Of a stretch of 64,000 nt of DNA, positions 12,195 through 24,176 are shown piece by piece. The translations under genes were made by a program, and so were the position numbers. The notes under the pieces are model-generated. The model worked only from the letters and a program-made list of their open reading frames with translations. It was not told the origin of the DNA and ran no database searches. Numbering within the stretch: position 1 is the first letter of the stretch; every line of letters starts with the position of its first letter. This stretch comes from Ailurus styani (taxonomy: Eukaryota; Chordata; Mammalia; Carnivora; Ailuridae): positions 867,983-931,982 of the forward strand of contig LNAC01000768.1 in NCBI GenBank assembly GCA_002007465.1, given 5' to 3'.

Positions 12195-12420
12195 ATTGAC
12201 TTTCATTAAAAAAATCAGCAAAGATTTATGGAATAACATCAGATATCATGATAGGCTCAGGGGAATCAGTAATGAATAAAACAGTCTCCTCAACTGTAGA
12301 CTTTACATACTACAGAAAAACAAAGACAGCAAACAAATACATACGGTATTAGTGGTTGATTGTGAGTGTTATAGAGAAAATGAAGATTAAGAGAAGGGAT
12401 TTTCATATTAAAAAATCACC
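12195..12420 (-). mobile_element. Probable L2 3'-end fragment, antisense
   Basis: 'gatttatggaat...gggaatcagtaatgaataaaacagtctcctcaactg...aaagacagcaaacaaatac...agagaaaatgaagattaagagaag' follows antisense L2 3' sequence (tagged by 'cagtgaacaaaacagacaaa' and 'agacagacaataaacaaat'). Diverged. Confidence 0.45.
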
Positions 12421-14088
12421 TTTTTCTGTGATTACATGTCCAATTTTTATAGCAAGTGGCCATTTTTAGATCATTGAACACCTTCTAAGTTACTTGAATG
12501 CAATGGAGGTGAGAGAAAGAAAACTAATGTCTATCAGGGCTTCATGAGCACGCTGGAAAACACAATGAGGTTAAAAGACATACGTTGTCAGAGATGCCTT
12601 GGAGCAGAAGTGGGAGGGTAGATGGACTATGAATAAAAATAGAATATAAATAAATGTATATCATGAACGAACACCTGGGTCAACATGCTTAGTATATACA
12701 AGGTACAAGTCTGAGTAGAAAAGGGAATATAGTGAGATAATTAGGTAGAATAGGGAAGATTTTATTGACTAATGGAAACTTTGCATTATATAATATTAAA
12801 TTCAAAATTTTTAATCTATTAATTGTTGATTATACTGTTATAAATTGAAGATTGTGTTATCTCCCCTTAAAGAGCTAAAGCTAGATCTACAATCTGGAGA
12901 TTTCTAGACAAATCTTAATGTGTCCTGGGTCATGACTTCCTTTTATTTAATTGGGAGAGACAGCTTGATCTGTAAAACAAATATGGGGGAATGACATGGT
13001 TTATATTTTGGATTTTTTTCACTGAAATATTCAGCATAAATTATTAGGTTTTACTATATGTGGCTTAATAGGAATTTATACCAAAGCCCAGGTGCTGTAC
13101 TAACCTAAAGAAACAACTTGTGAAGCTCAACATAAATGAAAATGCTTTTATTATTTAAAAAAAAAAAAAAAGCCTTGGAAAAGTTTCCTTAACTCATCTC
13201 TCTAGGACATAGTCAAATGCTTTATCTAGTTTATTCTAAATTCTTTCCTATATTAATTGATATTCCAGTATAGCCTGTTATGTGTCTATATGAAGAGATG
13301 TCATTTGAGAAATAATGTGACTTCTTTGAATGAAAATTGAAACACTAAATATAGAAAAATAGTTAAGCTGGTTACCCAATAGAGTTGAATTTACATACCC
13401 TTCAAAGAGAGAAGAATTGACCCCATTATTCAGCAGCTTATAAACAGTCCCAGTGAACAAAAATTGCATTGTGTTGAGTCTTCATTTGTAAATGACAAAT
13501 TTTCAGATTTTAATTTGCGTCTCTGATGCATACTCAAATTGAAGTCATTTTAATCAAATAGTTGTGGTTCTGGAAAACAGAACACAATTTATAAAGTCGA
13601 AAGGAACACTTTAAAATTTCCCACATTTAAAGTCTTTATTAAATCCAGGTCTAGACTAAACAAGAGAACTTGTTACTAAGGTAATGAGTGAAATATTACT
13701 GCCTCCTACACTTGCAACACTTGTTTATTATATAATAAAGCTGAAGTCATTATTTAAAGCTCACTGGCATAATTGATAGATTCTAAAACTTTCTTTTGAA
13801 ATATATCAGTATAGATATGGGTGGTATAGTGATTTAATAAATCACTATGATCAACCAAAAATCCTGTATCACAACTTATTTATTTACATCATAAATAGAA
13901 GCCCTTGAACATTTCCTTATGAATAGCAATTTAGTCACTTACATCTCAAAAAAGTCAGCAAGTGCCACACTATACAGGCAACGACAGTGGAAAAATATGG
14001 TATGGGGGAAACTTCAAATTGTCCACACCTCTGTAATCAGTGGTGCTAAGAAATAACCAACACTCCTAGAAATATAATCATCAGTGAT

Positions 14089-14152
14089 AGAAATACAGAA
14101 ATGTAAAAAAAAAAAAGAAGAAAGAAAAAAAGAAAGAAATACAGAAATGTAA
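14089..14152 (+). mobile_element. Tail-only retroposition scar (A-rich tract between direct repeats)
   Basis: AGAAATACAGAAATGTAA occurs at 14089-14106 and again at 14135-14152, enclosing a 28-bp tract of A and G only. No element body is present. An 18-bp exact repeat around a poly(A)-like insert fits target-primed insertion of little more than a tail; a local slippage duplication is the alternative. Confidence 0.6.
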
Positions 14153-15070
14153 TCACCAATGACAAAAATATAAAAACATCATCACCAGCAGTTCAGAACA
14201 ATCATGTAACTCTTTAATCGAGTGTTGATACAGTTTATATATATTTTAAGTCCATAAAGCGATTCAGAAAGCTGGCTATCCAATTTACATATAGCTGTTA
14301 ATCCAAAATAATCATGATTATTATAAAAAGTTCCATGATTCTAAGCACTGGGATTGGAAATGAGGTTTGTAAATCCTCATAAAAGTGGAATATTATCTTA
14401 GCAAAATCCCTTTACTTGATAAATCTTTCTCTTCTTTAGTGTGGAGAAAGACCACAACCATTGCCTTTCTGTGTGACACCTGAGTATCTAACCATGTCAC
14501 AAAACTCCCTTAGGCCTTGTAAGTGGCTCTTTTCTGAGTTCCAGCCAATTTTTGAAGTGAGTAACAGCTGGTAATTATCTAATTTAATCCATTCAGCTGC
14601 TCTCAACTTTCTACAACAAACATCGTTAGCTCTTCATTACAACCATGTGTAGAAATATCTGAACTAAAGAAGATATTTATACTACTTGTCCCAAGAAGGT
14701 ATCAGTTAATCCTGATTGTATAAGTGCACAATTGCACAATAGTTTGTCCAATTTACATTTCCTTCTGCCTAAAGTGAACAGGAGGGTGTCTGTCTAGTGA
14801 TGAACTGACACTTATGTGAGCATTTTATAGAATCCTATAAGCCCATAAAAATTCTATGCTGACCACATAATTTATCGATCCAACTATATCTCTTTTGATA
14901 ATGAGAATGAACTTTATTAATAATTACTTGAAGACATTAGGCGCATTCTATAGATAAAAACCCCACATTTCAAATTCCCAGTTATCAAAACGTATGAGAT
15001 TTATGTAAAGAAATTAAGAACTTAAGAAATGGAAAATCTTAACTCCTCATGTTCTTATCAGAACAGAGAC

Positions 15071-15108
15071 AAAAAACAAACAAACAAACAAACAAACAAA
15101 CAAAAAAA
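15071..15108. repeat. (AAAC)n microsatellite
   Basis: Seven tandem AAAC/CAAA units inside a longer A-rich run. Confidence 0.95.
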
Positions 15109-16889
15109 CCCCACATCCTCAAAGATGGACAGACCTAAAGTTTTTGTGTGTGAGAGCTTTCAAGTACCTGAGAATTTGGAAGAAATTATCAAAAGCTATT
15201 TCCCAATTCTATACTTCATGGTTGAGGGACCTTTTAAATCTAGAATAAGACTTTCCTCTTGGAACTAAACGCTTTTTCTTTCCTGGAAATAATAAGACAA
15301 ATGTTCCTGCTTCTCTAAGGAGAAGGTAAAGAACTGGTAAGGAGAGGATATCAGACTCCATTTTTTTGTACCTGAGAGCTCAGCATTAATAAAATAAGCA
15401 TAAAGGCATTATTGTAATTGGATTTTTTGCAGGGAAAAAAGCATAGAACAGGGTGGAAGGTATACCTATAATTTGATGATCAGTGACAACAAATGAACAA
15501 TCCTGTGTTGCTTTTGGTTTCTCTTACTCTCCCTTTCATCTCAATGGCTGTTTAAAATATTCCACATTTTCCTCAAAACCTACACACCCCTGTCCCCTAT
15601 TCTTAGTTCTTGGAGAAAATAAAAGAAAGAAAATCCCTCAGCCTTTTACTCATTTGAAAAAATTCATTTAGGATTAAAACATTATATGAAGACTAGTAAA
15701 ATATAATCAATATCATCCTCATTATTTGAGTCTGAGTGCTGCTATGGGTCTTTGCATTTACCTCATGATTGTGAAATTTCTTCTTTTGTAATTAAAAAAA
15801 TTTTTTCTCATTGATATCATGAGCATAAAATTTTTAAAAATTTGAATTCTCAACAGTTTAATAAAAGTTTTAAAAACTTACAAACTCTTGGAACACTGAA
15901 AAAAAAGGATTAGTTCTCAAAAAAAATACTTACAAACATGGTGTCTCTATACATCATTTGTATCTTCATTAAGCTAATGCAATACTTTGATAAAACAATA
16001 AGAAAATTTACAGATGATATATAGTATTGATTTTACTATTACATGATCCTTCTGGATGATTCCATTCTTTGCCTAGTTCCTTATTATTTTGGTTATTTTT
16101 TAGCATGGGATAATAATTGATGAGCGATGCTGAAATAATTTCTAGAATAAAAAATTGAAAAATATTTCAAAATTCTTCTTTGTTTAAAAAGTTCTCCTTT
16201 GTTTTTTGGAAGACTTCCAATAAAGTAAAAAGAGTTGCAAAAGATCAATCTCTATAAGTTGTTAGAACTGTTCAATAAAAAAAACTTCAACATTACATCG
16301 GGTTCAGTGAACTTCCATGACACAACAAGAATTAAAGATGAAAGTCTGACGTTATCCTGCTTGCAAAAGAAACATACCAACTGAAAATATAACTGAATAT
16401 TAAAGACACAGTAATAATACGTGTAGTGAAAGAATGAAGCCATAAACACTGCTCTATATTTATAACTGTTATATGAAATATAACTGGAACTTCTTGTATT
16501 TCCCAGCTTACTGTATCACATACATTATTTTTATTTTTACCTTTCTACCTCACTTCTCTACTATATATGTACATTATATGGTGGTTGTTGTATTTTCTAT
16601 TTCCTTCACATAATGGAAAATACCAGTGTAGAATTGCTATAGAACTAAAAAGAACAGGCATCAAATTAAAATCTAGTCTTGAGGCTTATTCAGTAACTGA
16701 TCGTGATTTTAGGTTGTCTTCATTGGAAATAAGATTAAATATTCTTAATTGCTTGTGAGAGGGGAAAAAAGAAGCAGAGGTTAATATTGGGAATAAGTTT
16801 CTCATGAGGAAATGTCCTGATAAAAACCTACAGAGCTTAGTACATTCAAGGAATTTAAAGAATATCAAAATGACTAGAGTCAAGTCTGT

Positions 16890-17690
16890 GAGGAGAGGTG
16901 ACTAAGGAACTTTAAGGGTGGGCTTTATGCACCATAACAAGGAATTTACACTTGGAAGAAAATAGAAATAATATATTTGAAAGATGTTTAGAAAGTCAAA
17001 GTTAGTTTACTTGGTGATTAACCAAATACGAGAAAGTATTAAAAAAAGGAAACAAACGAATAATTTCAGGGTTCTGGGCTGGCTGATTAGATGGGGAGCA
17101 GTACCATCAACTGTGAAAGAAAGCTAAAGAAAGATTTGGGGACAAAGAGGATAAGTTCTCTTTTAGACATATTCAAATGTGTTTCCATTTGAAAACATTC
17201 AACTAAAGAGGCTAATAGTTGGATATACATATTTAGAAATCAGGAGAGAAATCTAAACTCCATGTACTTGTTTGGGAATCAACTTTAAATAGATAGTAAT
17301 TAATATCACGGGGCTATGTAACAACACGCAGGATTCATACATGAATAGAGAAGAGGACAAGGGAAAAACTAAAACAAAAATGAAAATCCCTGAAATAATA
17401 AGAACGTAGAGAAGAGTCAGAACAAAATCTGGAAAAGAATGGTAAGAAAAATCAAGACAGCATAGCTTTGGAGAAGGCAAGGGAAGAGTGTTTATTGGAA
17501 GAAGAAGTGATTAGTTATGGTTTTAAGAAGTGAGGAAGGAAAGCAAAATAAAGGGCAGGATGGTGTCTATTGGATTTGATGAGAAAGAGCTCACTGGGGA
17601 AATTAGTAAGGGCAATTTTAATGGTTCAGTGCTGTTAGAACATAACATAGATAGATCTGAGAAAGGGCAGGTAATGGTAAAGTAGGCAAT
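16890..17690 (-). mobile_element. L2 LINE fragment, antisense
   Basis: The plus strand reads as antisense L2: 'gggtgggctttatgcaccataacaaggaatttacacttgg', 'gacatattcaaatgtg', 'aatagttggatatacatatttagaaatcaggagagaaatctaaactcc', 'gatgagaaagagctcactgggg'. These correspond to the CR1/L2 reverse transcriptase 3' part read backwards. Strongly decayed; boundaries are approximate. Confidence 0.5.
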
Positions 17691-18719
17691 TTTCAAAAAG
17701 GTGGACCATGTTGAAAGCCAAATGACAGTGTAATAGCCTGGAGTAGGGTTAGTTTTTGTGGAATTTCAAGTTTATATCAGTATGTCATGTGGACATATGA
17801 GGCAGTGGGCTTAAGAAGAGGCTGTGTAGGTAAAAGGACTTAAACTTATCAGCTTTATGGTAACTAAGCCTGTGGCAATAATAGTCAGAGGAGGGATTTA
17901 ATAGGTTCCAGAGATAAAACTTACCTACCAGAATCAGCAGAAAGGAAGAATTTTTTCATCTGGATTGCCCAGAAAGTTCATCATGAGACTAAGTCTTATA
18001 TGCTATTACTTTAGATACTTTAGGGACTAAAGTCTCAGCAAAGGAAAGGGAGAAAAAGGGGGAGTCAATCGGTCAAACCAATAAAGTCTCTATGACTGGG
18101 CTGACCACTGCTTGCCAACAAGCATGACTGCTCGGTTTTTCTCAAAGGTCCAACTGAGTACATCTCAGGGAGTCCTGAGACAGCAAGGGCAGTGATCCCA
18201 TTGATGAAAGGTTCATTCCACAGACTGAACTCTGCTATGCATGAAACGTGCCCCTGATGTCTTAAGCCTCATCATTGGTAGGAAGTGCTGGGGCATGATT
18301 TGAGAGATTCATCAACTAAGGAATGGTTGCCCCCATGGAAGTGGGTCAGAGTTCAAACAGTTGATTAGCCCAATATGCACTTGGCATGGAACAAATGGAC
18401 AAAAAGTCCTGGAGGCAGGTCAGATTTAGAGGATCTGATGTGGTGCATTAAAGGAGTCTGATACACAGTGGTTAAAATTATAGAAGAGAAGAAGCACAAT
18501 CAATAGAACATTTAAGGTAAGTAATTCAGGACAGGAATGAAAGAATAAAGTCTAGACTCAGTTGTTCACACTCAAACAGCTACACTGCAAAGTCACCAAA
18601 TTCTAACTCATATGTCTTAGTACTTGCCTTCATCTAGCTGAAGAGACATCTGGGCCTGCATTAGGGTCTATGTGCATGAGATCATATTAGGGCTTGAAAA
18701 GAGAATACTAGAAGTCACA
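17691..18719. other. Unassigned DNA
   Basis: The stretch at 18050-18480 is less AT-rich and reads like old transcribed or repeat DNA, but all frames contain stops and I could not match it to a gene or repeat family. Confidence 0.45.
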
Positions 18720-18815
18720 AGCATAGGTATCTTCTTTGTATTATATCCTAATGTGTGGCAGAGTACTGGAATATAGCTGGTCTCCAATAAGTGGTTCTGA
18801 AAGAATAAAGGCAAA
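18720..18815 (+). mobile_element. Possible L2/MIR 3'-end fragment
   Basis: 'ggtatcttctttgtattatatcctaatgtgtggcagagtactggaatatagctggtctccaataagtgg' follows the shared L2 3' end ('gcctggcacatagtaggtgctcaataaatg'). Confidence 0.45.
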
Positions 18816-19549
18816 CAGCAGGAAAAATGTATAATTCACTTTTATATTTACTTAAAACTCTGAAATAATAAAATCCTCCATCTCCCTTTCCCACAACACA
18901 TTGAGTTTATCCTATAGGCTGAATCTATTATTGATTGATATAATCATTCACAGACAGTGATGGAGAAATGTGTCTATTTATTTGCTACAACATCTGTCTA
19001 TATTTATAAAAATTTTAAATTTCTTTCATTCTTTCGAATGTGCACTTTAGAAAGATGTTCTTATTTTGTGGGAGAACATCTTCCAAAGCCATAACAATCC
19101 TTTCCACTCAGAAAAGCAAAATTGTTTATGGCATTTTCCATTTGAAAATAAACCATTGGCTAATAGTATGAAAATTGGTATTGTTTTGTCACTGGAAATC
19201 GAATTCATGTTTCAACAGCTCAGACGTACAGTTTTAGGTCGTACTTTAAGATTCTCAAATGTATCACCCATTACTCTTTAATTCTCCATATTATGTACTA
19301 ATCTTTTTATTCTTTGCTTTTCTCCCTTTCTTTAATAATCTGTAATGTCAAATGGACTCTATCTTACCAGTCTTTTCAAGGAAACAAGTGTGACTTCATT
19401 GATATATCCCTTTCTTATTGCTTTTTTTTTTCTCTTTCATGCCCTTATTCTCTTAGGTTTATTGCACCTAGATATATTTACCCAGATTTCTCTTCTTTCC
19501 ATTTCCTTTGAGTTTCTAGATCATTAGTAAAACAAACAAGCAAACAAAG
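18816..19549. other. Unassigned AT-rich DNA
   Basis: No repeat family or exon identified; short overlapping frames only. Confidence 0.5.
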
Positions 19550-19905
19550 TACACCAAACCTCAGTGGTTTAACACAAATACAAGTGTATTTCTTGCCTAC
19601 ATTATGCCTTGATGTGTATAACCAGCACTCTTCTCTATGGAACAAGTGAGGCACCTGGTTCTTTTCTTCTGTCACATTCTAGTTTTTCTAGCACTCTTTA
19701 ATGGCTAGCAGATAAGGAAGAAGAAAAAGCTAGAAAGAGTTGAAAGCATGCATACTTACTCTCAACTACGTTGTCCTGGACACAAGACATATCATATTCC
19801 AATGGCAAGAGCTCATTATATGCCCCATCTAAATGAAGTAAGTGGGGAATGTGATCTACCTGTGTGTCCAGGAAAAGGCAAGAACATCAGTGTTGGTGAA
19901 TCCCA
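19550..19905 (-). mobile_element. Possible MaLR/LTR-like repeat, antisense
   Basis: Contains the ordered landmarks 'cctcagtggtttaacacaaatac...tatttctt', 'ccaatggcaagagctcattatatgcccc' and 'ggggaatgtgatctacctgtgtgtccaggaaaag', typical of an old antisense LTR-like mammalian repeat with 'tggcttaaa...' near one end. The family name is uncertain. Confidence 0.4.
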
Positions 19906-21437
19906 GTATTTTTTGTCAGTCTGGTTTTGTGGTCACCAGATAGCCCATTGCTCTCTTTACATATAGAACATATTAATTCTACAATCAAGGGAAGAAGGAA
20001 ATCCAAAGTCTCATCAAGTCACCGAATCCAATTCGGTATAAATCCAATATTTATACTCTCTGGAAGATGAGATTCATAGTGATTCAGTGTTTTCAAGATC
20101 AATGAAGTAAAAGAAAAATTATCTAACTGCTTAATGGTATAGTGGGATCAGAAAAACTATAATAGACACTTCAGTTTGGTAGAGGGAAGATTAGAGACAC
20201 ACCATTTAGCAAGTTTGGAATCCTGATGGGCAGGTGAAATAAGATTTCATGATCATGGACATGAAAGAAGTTCCTGGATTAAACTGTGGTTCTGCTTTCT
20301 GGAAAGCATTCTTGAGTAAGTTTTGGTCATCTATATGGCCCCTTGTTCTACTATCTGGGAAAGTTTTCTTTATCCATTATTCTCAGGGGCAATATCTGAA
20401 GTGTGTTTTATGGAATATGATGTCATTGGACTATACAGTTCTCACAGTTTCTTAAGCAAGTTTGGGGGCCCACCATAAGGGTTTAGGCTTGCACCATAAA
20501 GGATTTTCTCCCAAATTCATGGCTTTTTTGTCAACACAATTTTCTCAAATTCTTAATAGACTTCTGAACTATTCAACTACAATCACTTCTCTGTGAATTT
20601 TTCCCCCTATTTCTAAACTTTAAGCAGTAAGAACCATGCACAGGGGTGTATATACATTGGGCTGCTACAAAGACCACATAAGCCATTTCCCCACTTTAGA
20701 CACAGTGTGCTTCCAAATGATGGCATGACAGATGAAGGCAAACTCAGGGGACGGAGAAAGGCAAACAAAGCCCTGATGAAATTGTTTTATCCACTGGACG
20801 AAGCCTTGCCTGAAGCCATAATAAATATGAGACATTACAGTTATATAAGCCCTTGATTACTTGCAATTTAAAGGGGGATTCTTGCATTTGTAAAACAAAA
20901 ACAAAAAATAAACAAAAAAAGAGCCCAAATAATGCAAGAAGAAAGTTGTATTTCTTCTGTATGGCTTCCATTTTGTACAGAAACTCAGTAATAATTATTA
21001 CATGAATAGGGTGACTTTAATAGAAAACGACAAAAAACAGAATGTATTGATTGATGATGCATTCGATTGCCTTCCTTTTCCTACTTTCTAGTTTAGATTG
21101 ATTATAAGGATTAGCAGTTTATGCACAGTAAGAATTGGCCAAAGAGAAATGAGACACAGAGAAATATTCTACAGCAGGAGAACAGTGGAAATTGTCAAAA
21201 ATTATGAACAAATATTAATGACAGTGCAATTTGTCATTAAAGAAAATAATAAACTAAATCAAGCAACTGAACATTTTTCCCATAAGGGGATCTATTTGCA
21301 TTTATACTTACTGAATGTTTACTTGACATGTTTTGAAAAAAATATTATAAAAGAAGATTTGCAGTAAGAAGAATATCATTTTATAATCATTTTGCATGCC
21401 AAATATCAAACACCTGAAATAGTTCTCTTTACAGGTG
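19906..21437. other. Unassigned DNA
   Basis: No gene or repeat assignable. Frames at 20249-20455 and 21098-21367 are open for 68-89 codons but show no motif, composition shift or splice context that would support an exon. Confidence 0.45.
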
Positions 21438-21548
21438 AGCTTACAGATGGTGACTATACTTATGGTGGTGAGCACTGAGTAAAGTATAGAACTGTTCGAT
21501 CACTGTTCAAACCAATGTAACATTGTATATCAACTATAGTGAAAAATA
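21438..21548 (+). mobile_element. L1 3'-UTR fragment
   Basis: 'acagatggtgactatacttatggtggtgagcac...gtatagaactgttcgatcact...atgtaacattgtatatcaactat' is the terminal part of the L1 3' UTR in plus orientation. It is truncated at its 5' end. Confidence 0.75.
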
Positions 21549-21620
21549 GATGTAGTAAGTGTACTAACAAATGTGTTTTATCTTTCGAAGGATTGACTCA
21601 CATTTAAAAATTTTCACATA

Positions 21621-21821
21621 GGGCGCCTGGGTGGCTCAGTGGGTTAAAGCCGCTGCCTTCGGCTCAGGTCATGATCCCAGGGTCCTGGGATCGAGGCCCA
21701 CATCGGGCTCTCTGCTCGGCAGGGAGCCTGCTTCCTCCTCTCTCCTCTCTCTCTGCCTGCCTCTCTGCCTACTTGTAATCTCTCTCTGTGTGTCAAATGA
21801 ATAAATAAAATCTTTAAAAAA
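21621..21821 (+). mobile_element. Can-SINE, young mustelid-type copy
   Basis: Full-length copy with GTGGGTTAAAGCCGCTGCC, CCCACATCGGG, TCTCTCCTCTCTCTCT and CAAATGAATAAATAAAATC. A 15-bp exact TSD, AAAAATTTTCACATA, lies at 21606-21620 and 21822-21836. It is nearly identical to the copy at 55810. Confidence 0.97.
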
Positions 21822-21952
21822 AAAAATTTTCACATAATATAAAATTTAATGGAATTTCAATGGCTAAGTTTTGTGTGTCTACCTGAACATTTAGAAGATA
21901 ATTGCCAATTATCTTTAATTATATCACTAAACTTTTATTATTAAAAAATTGA

Positions 21953-22166
21953 CGTGGGGACTCCTGGGTGCCTCAGTCATTAAGCGCCTGTCTTCGGCTC
22001 AGGTCATGATCCCAGGACCCAGGGATCTAGGTGGGGTTCCCTGCTCCACGGGAAGCCTGCTTCTCCCTCTCCTTCTGCCCCTGCTTGTGTTCCCCCTCTC
22101 ACTGTCTAACTGTCTCTCTGTCAAATAAATAAATAAAATCTTTAAATAAATAAATAAACAAATAAT
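21953..22166 (+). mobile_element. Can-SINE, older arctoid type
   Basis: Core reads GTCATTAAGCGCCTGTCTTCGGCTC with a CTTGTGTTCCCCCTCTC tail region, the pattern shared with bears and seals. Direct repeat AAAAATTGA at 21944-21952 and 22167-22175. The tail is a mixed AAAT/AAAC run. Confidence 0.93.
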
Positions 22167-22379
22167 AAAAATTGAAGTGATTTACTCTGAGAGATACTTT
22201 CCTCAAAAAAAGATACAAATTTTGAGACAGTTGAAAATTATGAAAAGAACATGTATCAAGCAACAAAATTATTGAAGAAATAATCAAGTTATCACATTCT
22301 TTTCTGTAAAAACAAAAACAACCTAAAATCTTTTATTAACTTTGAAAAAATATTGTATAGCCTATTCATTTATTTATTC

Positions 22380-22965
22380 ATACATTTTTTTAAATTGAAG
22401 TATAATCGGCATACAGTACTGTATTAGATTCAGCGGTACAATATAGTGATACAATAATTCTATATATTACTCTGTTCTCATCATGATAAGTGTACTTTTA
22501 ATCTCCTTCACTTATTTCACTCACCCTTCCATCTACCTTCCCTTTGGCAACTACCATTTTTTTCTCTCTATTTAAGAGTCTGTTCTTTTGTTTGCCTTTT
22601 TCTGTTTGTTTTGTTTCTTAAAATCCACATATGAGTGAAATCATATGATATTTGTCTTTCTCTGACTTATTTTACTTAGCATTGTACCCTCTAAGTTCAT
22701 TCGTGTTGGTGCAAATTAAAAGATCTCATTTTTTTTTTGATCCAGTAATTCCACTACTGGTATTTATCCAAAGAAAATGAAAACAGTAATTTAAATAGAT
22801 ATACACACCCCTGTTTATAGCAGCATTATTTATAATAGCCATGATATGGAAGCAACCCAAGTGTCTATAGATAGATGAATGGATAGAGGAAAAGTATATA
22901 TACATACCTTGCAATGTTAGTCATAAAAAAAGAATGAGGTCTTGCCATTTGTAACATAGATAGCC
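22380..22965 (-). mobile_element. L1 3' end with 5' inversion (twin-priming structure)
   Basis: 22380-22735 is the L1 3' end on the minus strand: reading back from the right it gives '...aataagtcagagaaagacaaatatcatatgatttcac...' and ends near 22385. 22738-22960 is the preceding ORF2 end on the plus strand: 'ccagtaattccactactggtatttatcc...agcagcattatttataatagcc...cataaaaaaagaatgagg'. Both pieces include the 'aaaaaaatgag(a/g)tctt' stretch, so about 40 bp is duplicated at the inversion. The flanks 'atagcctattcattta' and 'atagcccattta' may be a decayed TSD. Confidence 0.75.
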
Positions 22966-23937
22966 CATTTAAATCAAATTTAAAATTGACCGTGGTGATC
23001 GGCAAAGCTGGATTGCAGTCTGTAAAGAGAAAGCAAAAGTTTTAGCTTAGAAATCATGGACTTAATGGAAAATAAGAATAATATCAAATATGACTTTTTG
23101 CAAGAGATATTCACTTGCCTATACTCTAAGATGTGTAAGTATTTGAGCCTGTCCCATCTTCAATTTTCAAGTGCCAAAGGAGATTCTTATTATGCAGCTG
23201 TGATAGCTAAAGATAATATCAAACAAGGAAAAAGGAGTGTGTGGATGTTTCGAGTTAGGCTAACATTTGGGAATACCACCAGATGCTCTTTTACAATGAA
23301 GGAAAAAAATAGCTCAAGGCAAAACTGTAAATAAAGTAATTTCAATCTTATTTTACAGGTTGGAAAAATATTCACAATGAAGTCCTTTAATGAGTTTGCC
23401 CTTTTTCAAGCTGTCTCACAGTATAACTAAAATTAGGTAACACCCTAAGGGAAATTTTGAATAATACTGTTATTTATGTCCTGATAAAAGGTATTACCAT
23501 ATTTTACCATAGAGGCTTTGCAGTATTTTAACATAATGCCCACAAACTCAATTTTATGAATTAGTGAATAGAAGAGCAGGCATTTAACAAAGCAAGAAAG
23601 ATTTGAATTTTTATTCATTTTAACTGCTATGAATTTTAATTAATGTTTTGTTGATTGAATATACATATTTATATTCACACACAATTATATATATATATCA
23701 CACATATATGCATATGTATGTATATACCTATATGATAGACAGGTGGGTGGAGATAGAGAGAGAGAGAGAGAGAGAGACCTAACATATGACCACAACTATA
23801 AGTGATGCTGCTCAATATTTACGGGTAATTCATTTGTTAGTTAAAATTCTAAACCACGATATGAATCTAGCTAATGGCAGAAATTCATAATAAATCAACA
23901 TTTCTGCTAGGTTCTTTCGATAAATTACAATACCTTT
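22966..23937. other. Unassigned AT-rich DNA with simple repeats
   Basis: No gene seen. The 92-codon frame at 23056-23334 lacks recognisable motifs. AT-rich alternating sequence lies at about 23660-23735. Confidence 0.45.
23752..23777. repeat. (GA)n microsatellite
   Basis: About 12 GA units directly after a TATA/TGTA-rich stretch. Confidence 0.9.
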
Positions 23938-23952
23938 AAGAAATGTGAATTA

Positions 23953-24161
23953 GGGCGCCTGGGTGGCTCAGTGGGTTAAAGCCTCTGCCTTCGGCTCAGG
24001 TCATGATCTCAGGGTCCTGGGATTGAGGCCCACATCGGGCTCTCTGCTCAGCGGGGAGCCTGCTTCCTCCTCTCCCTGTCTCTCTGCCTGCCTCTCTGCC
24101 TACTTGTGGTCTCTCTCTCTGTGTCAAACAAATAAATAAAATCTTTAAAAAAAAAAAAAAA
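23953..24161 (+). mobile_element. Can-SINE, mustelid type
   Basis: Full-length with GTGGGTTAAAGCCTCTGCC. A 15-bp exact TSD, AAGAAATGTGAATTA, at 23938-23952 and 24162-24176. Confidence 0.97.
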
Positions 24162-24176
24162 AAGAAATGTGAATTA

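Larger units (their letters stand above)
12421..16889. other. Long unassigned AT-rich stretch
   Basis: About 4.5 kb with no recognised gene and no well-preserved transposon. It contains an A15-like tract at about 13157-13171, the tail-only insertion at 14089-14152 and the AAAC repeat at 15071-15108. Frames are short and heavily interrupted. Confidence 0.5.

Noticed and set aside
18050..18480. Possible processed pseudogene
   Set aside because: Less AT-rich, but every frame has several stops. I could not match it to a gene, and no poly(A) tail or TSD was found.
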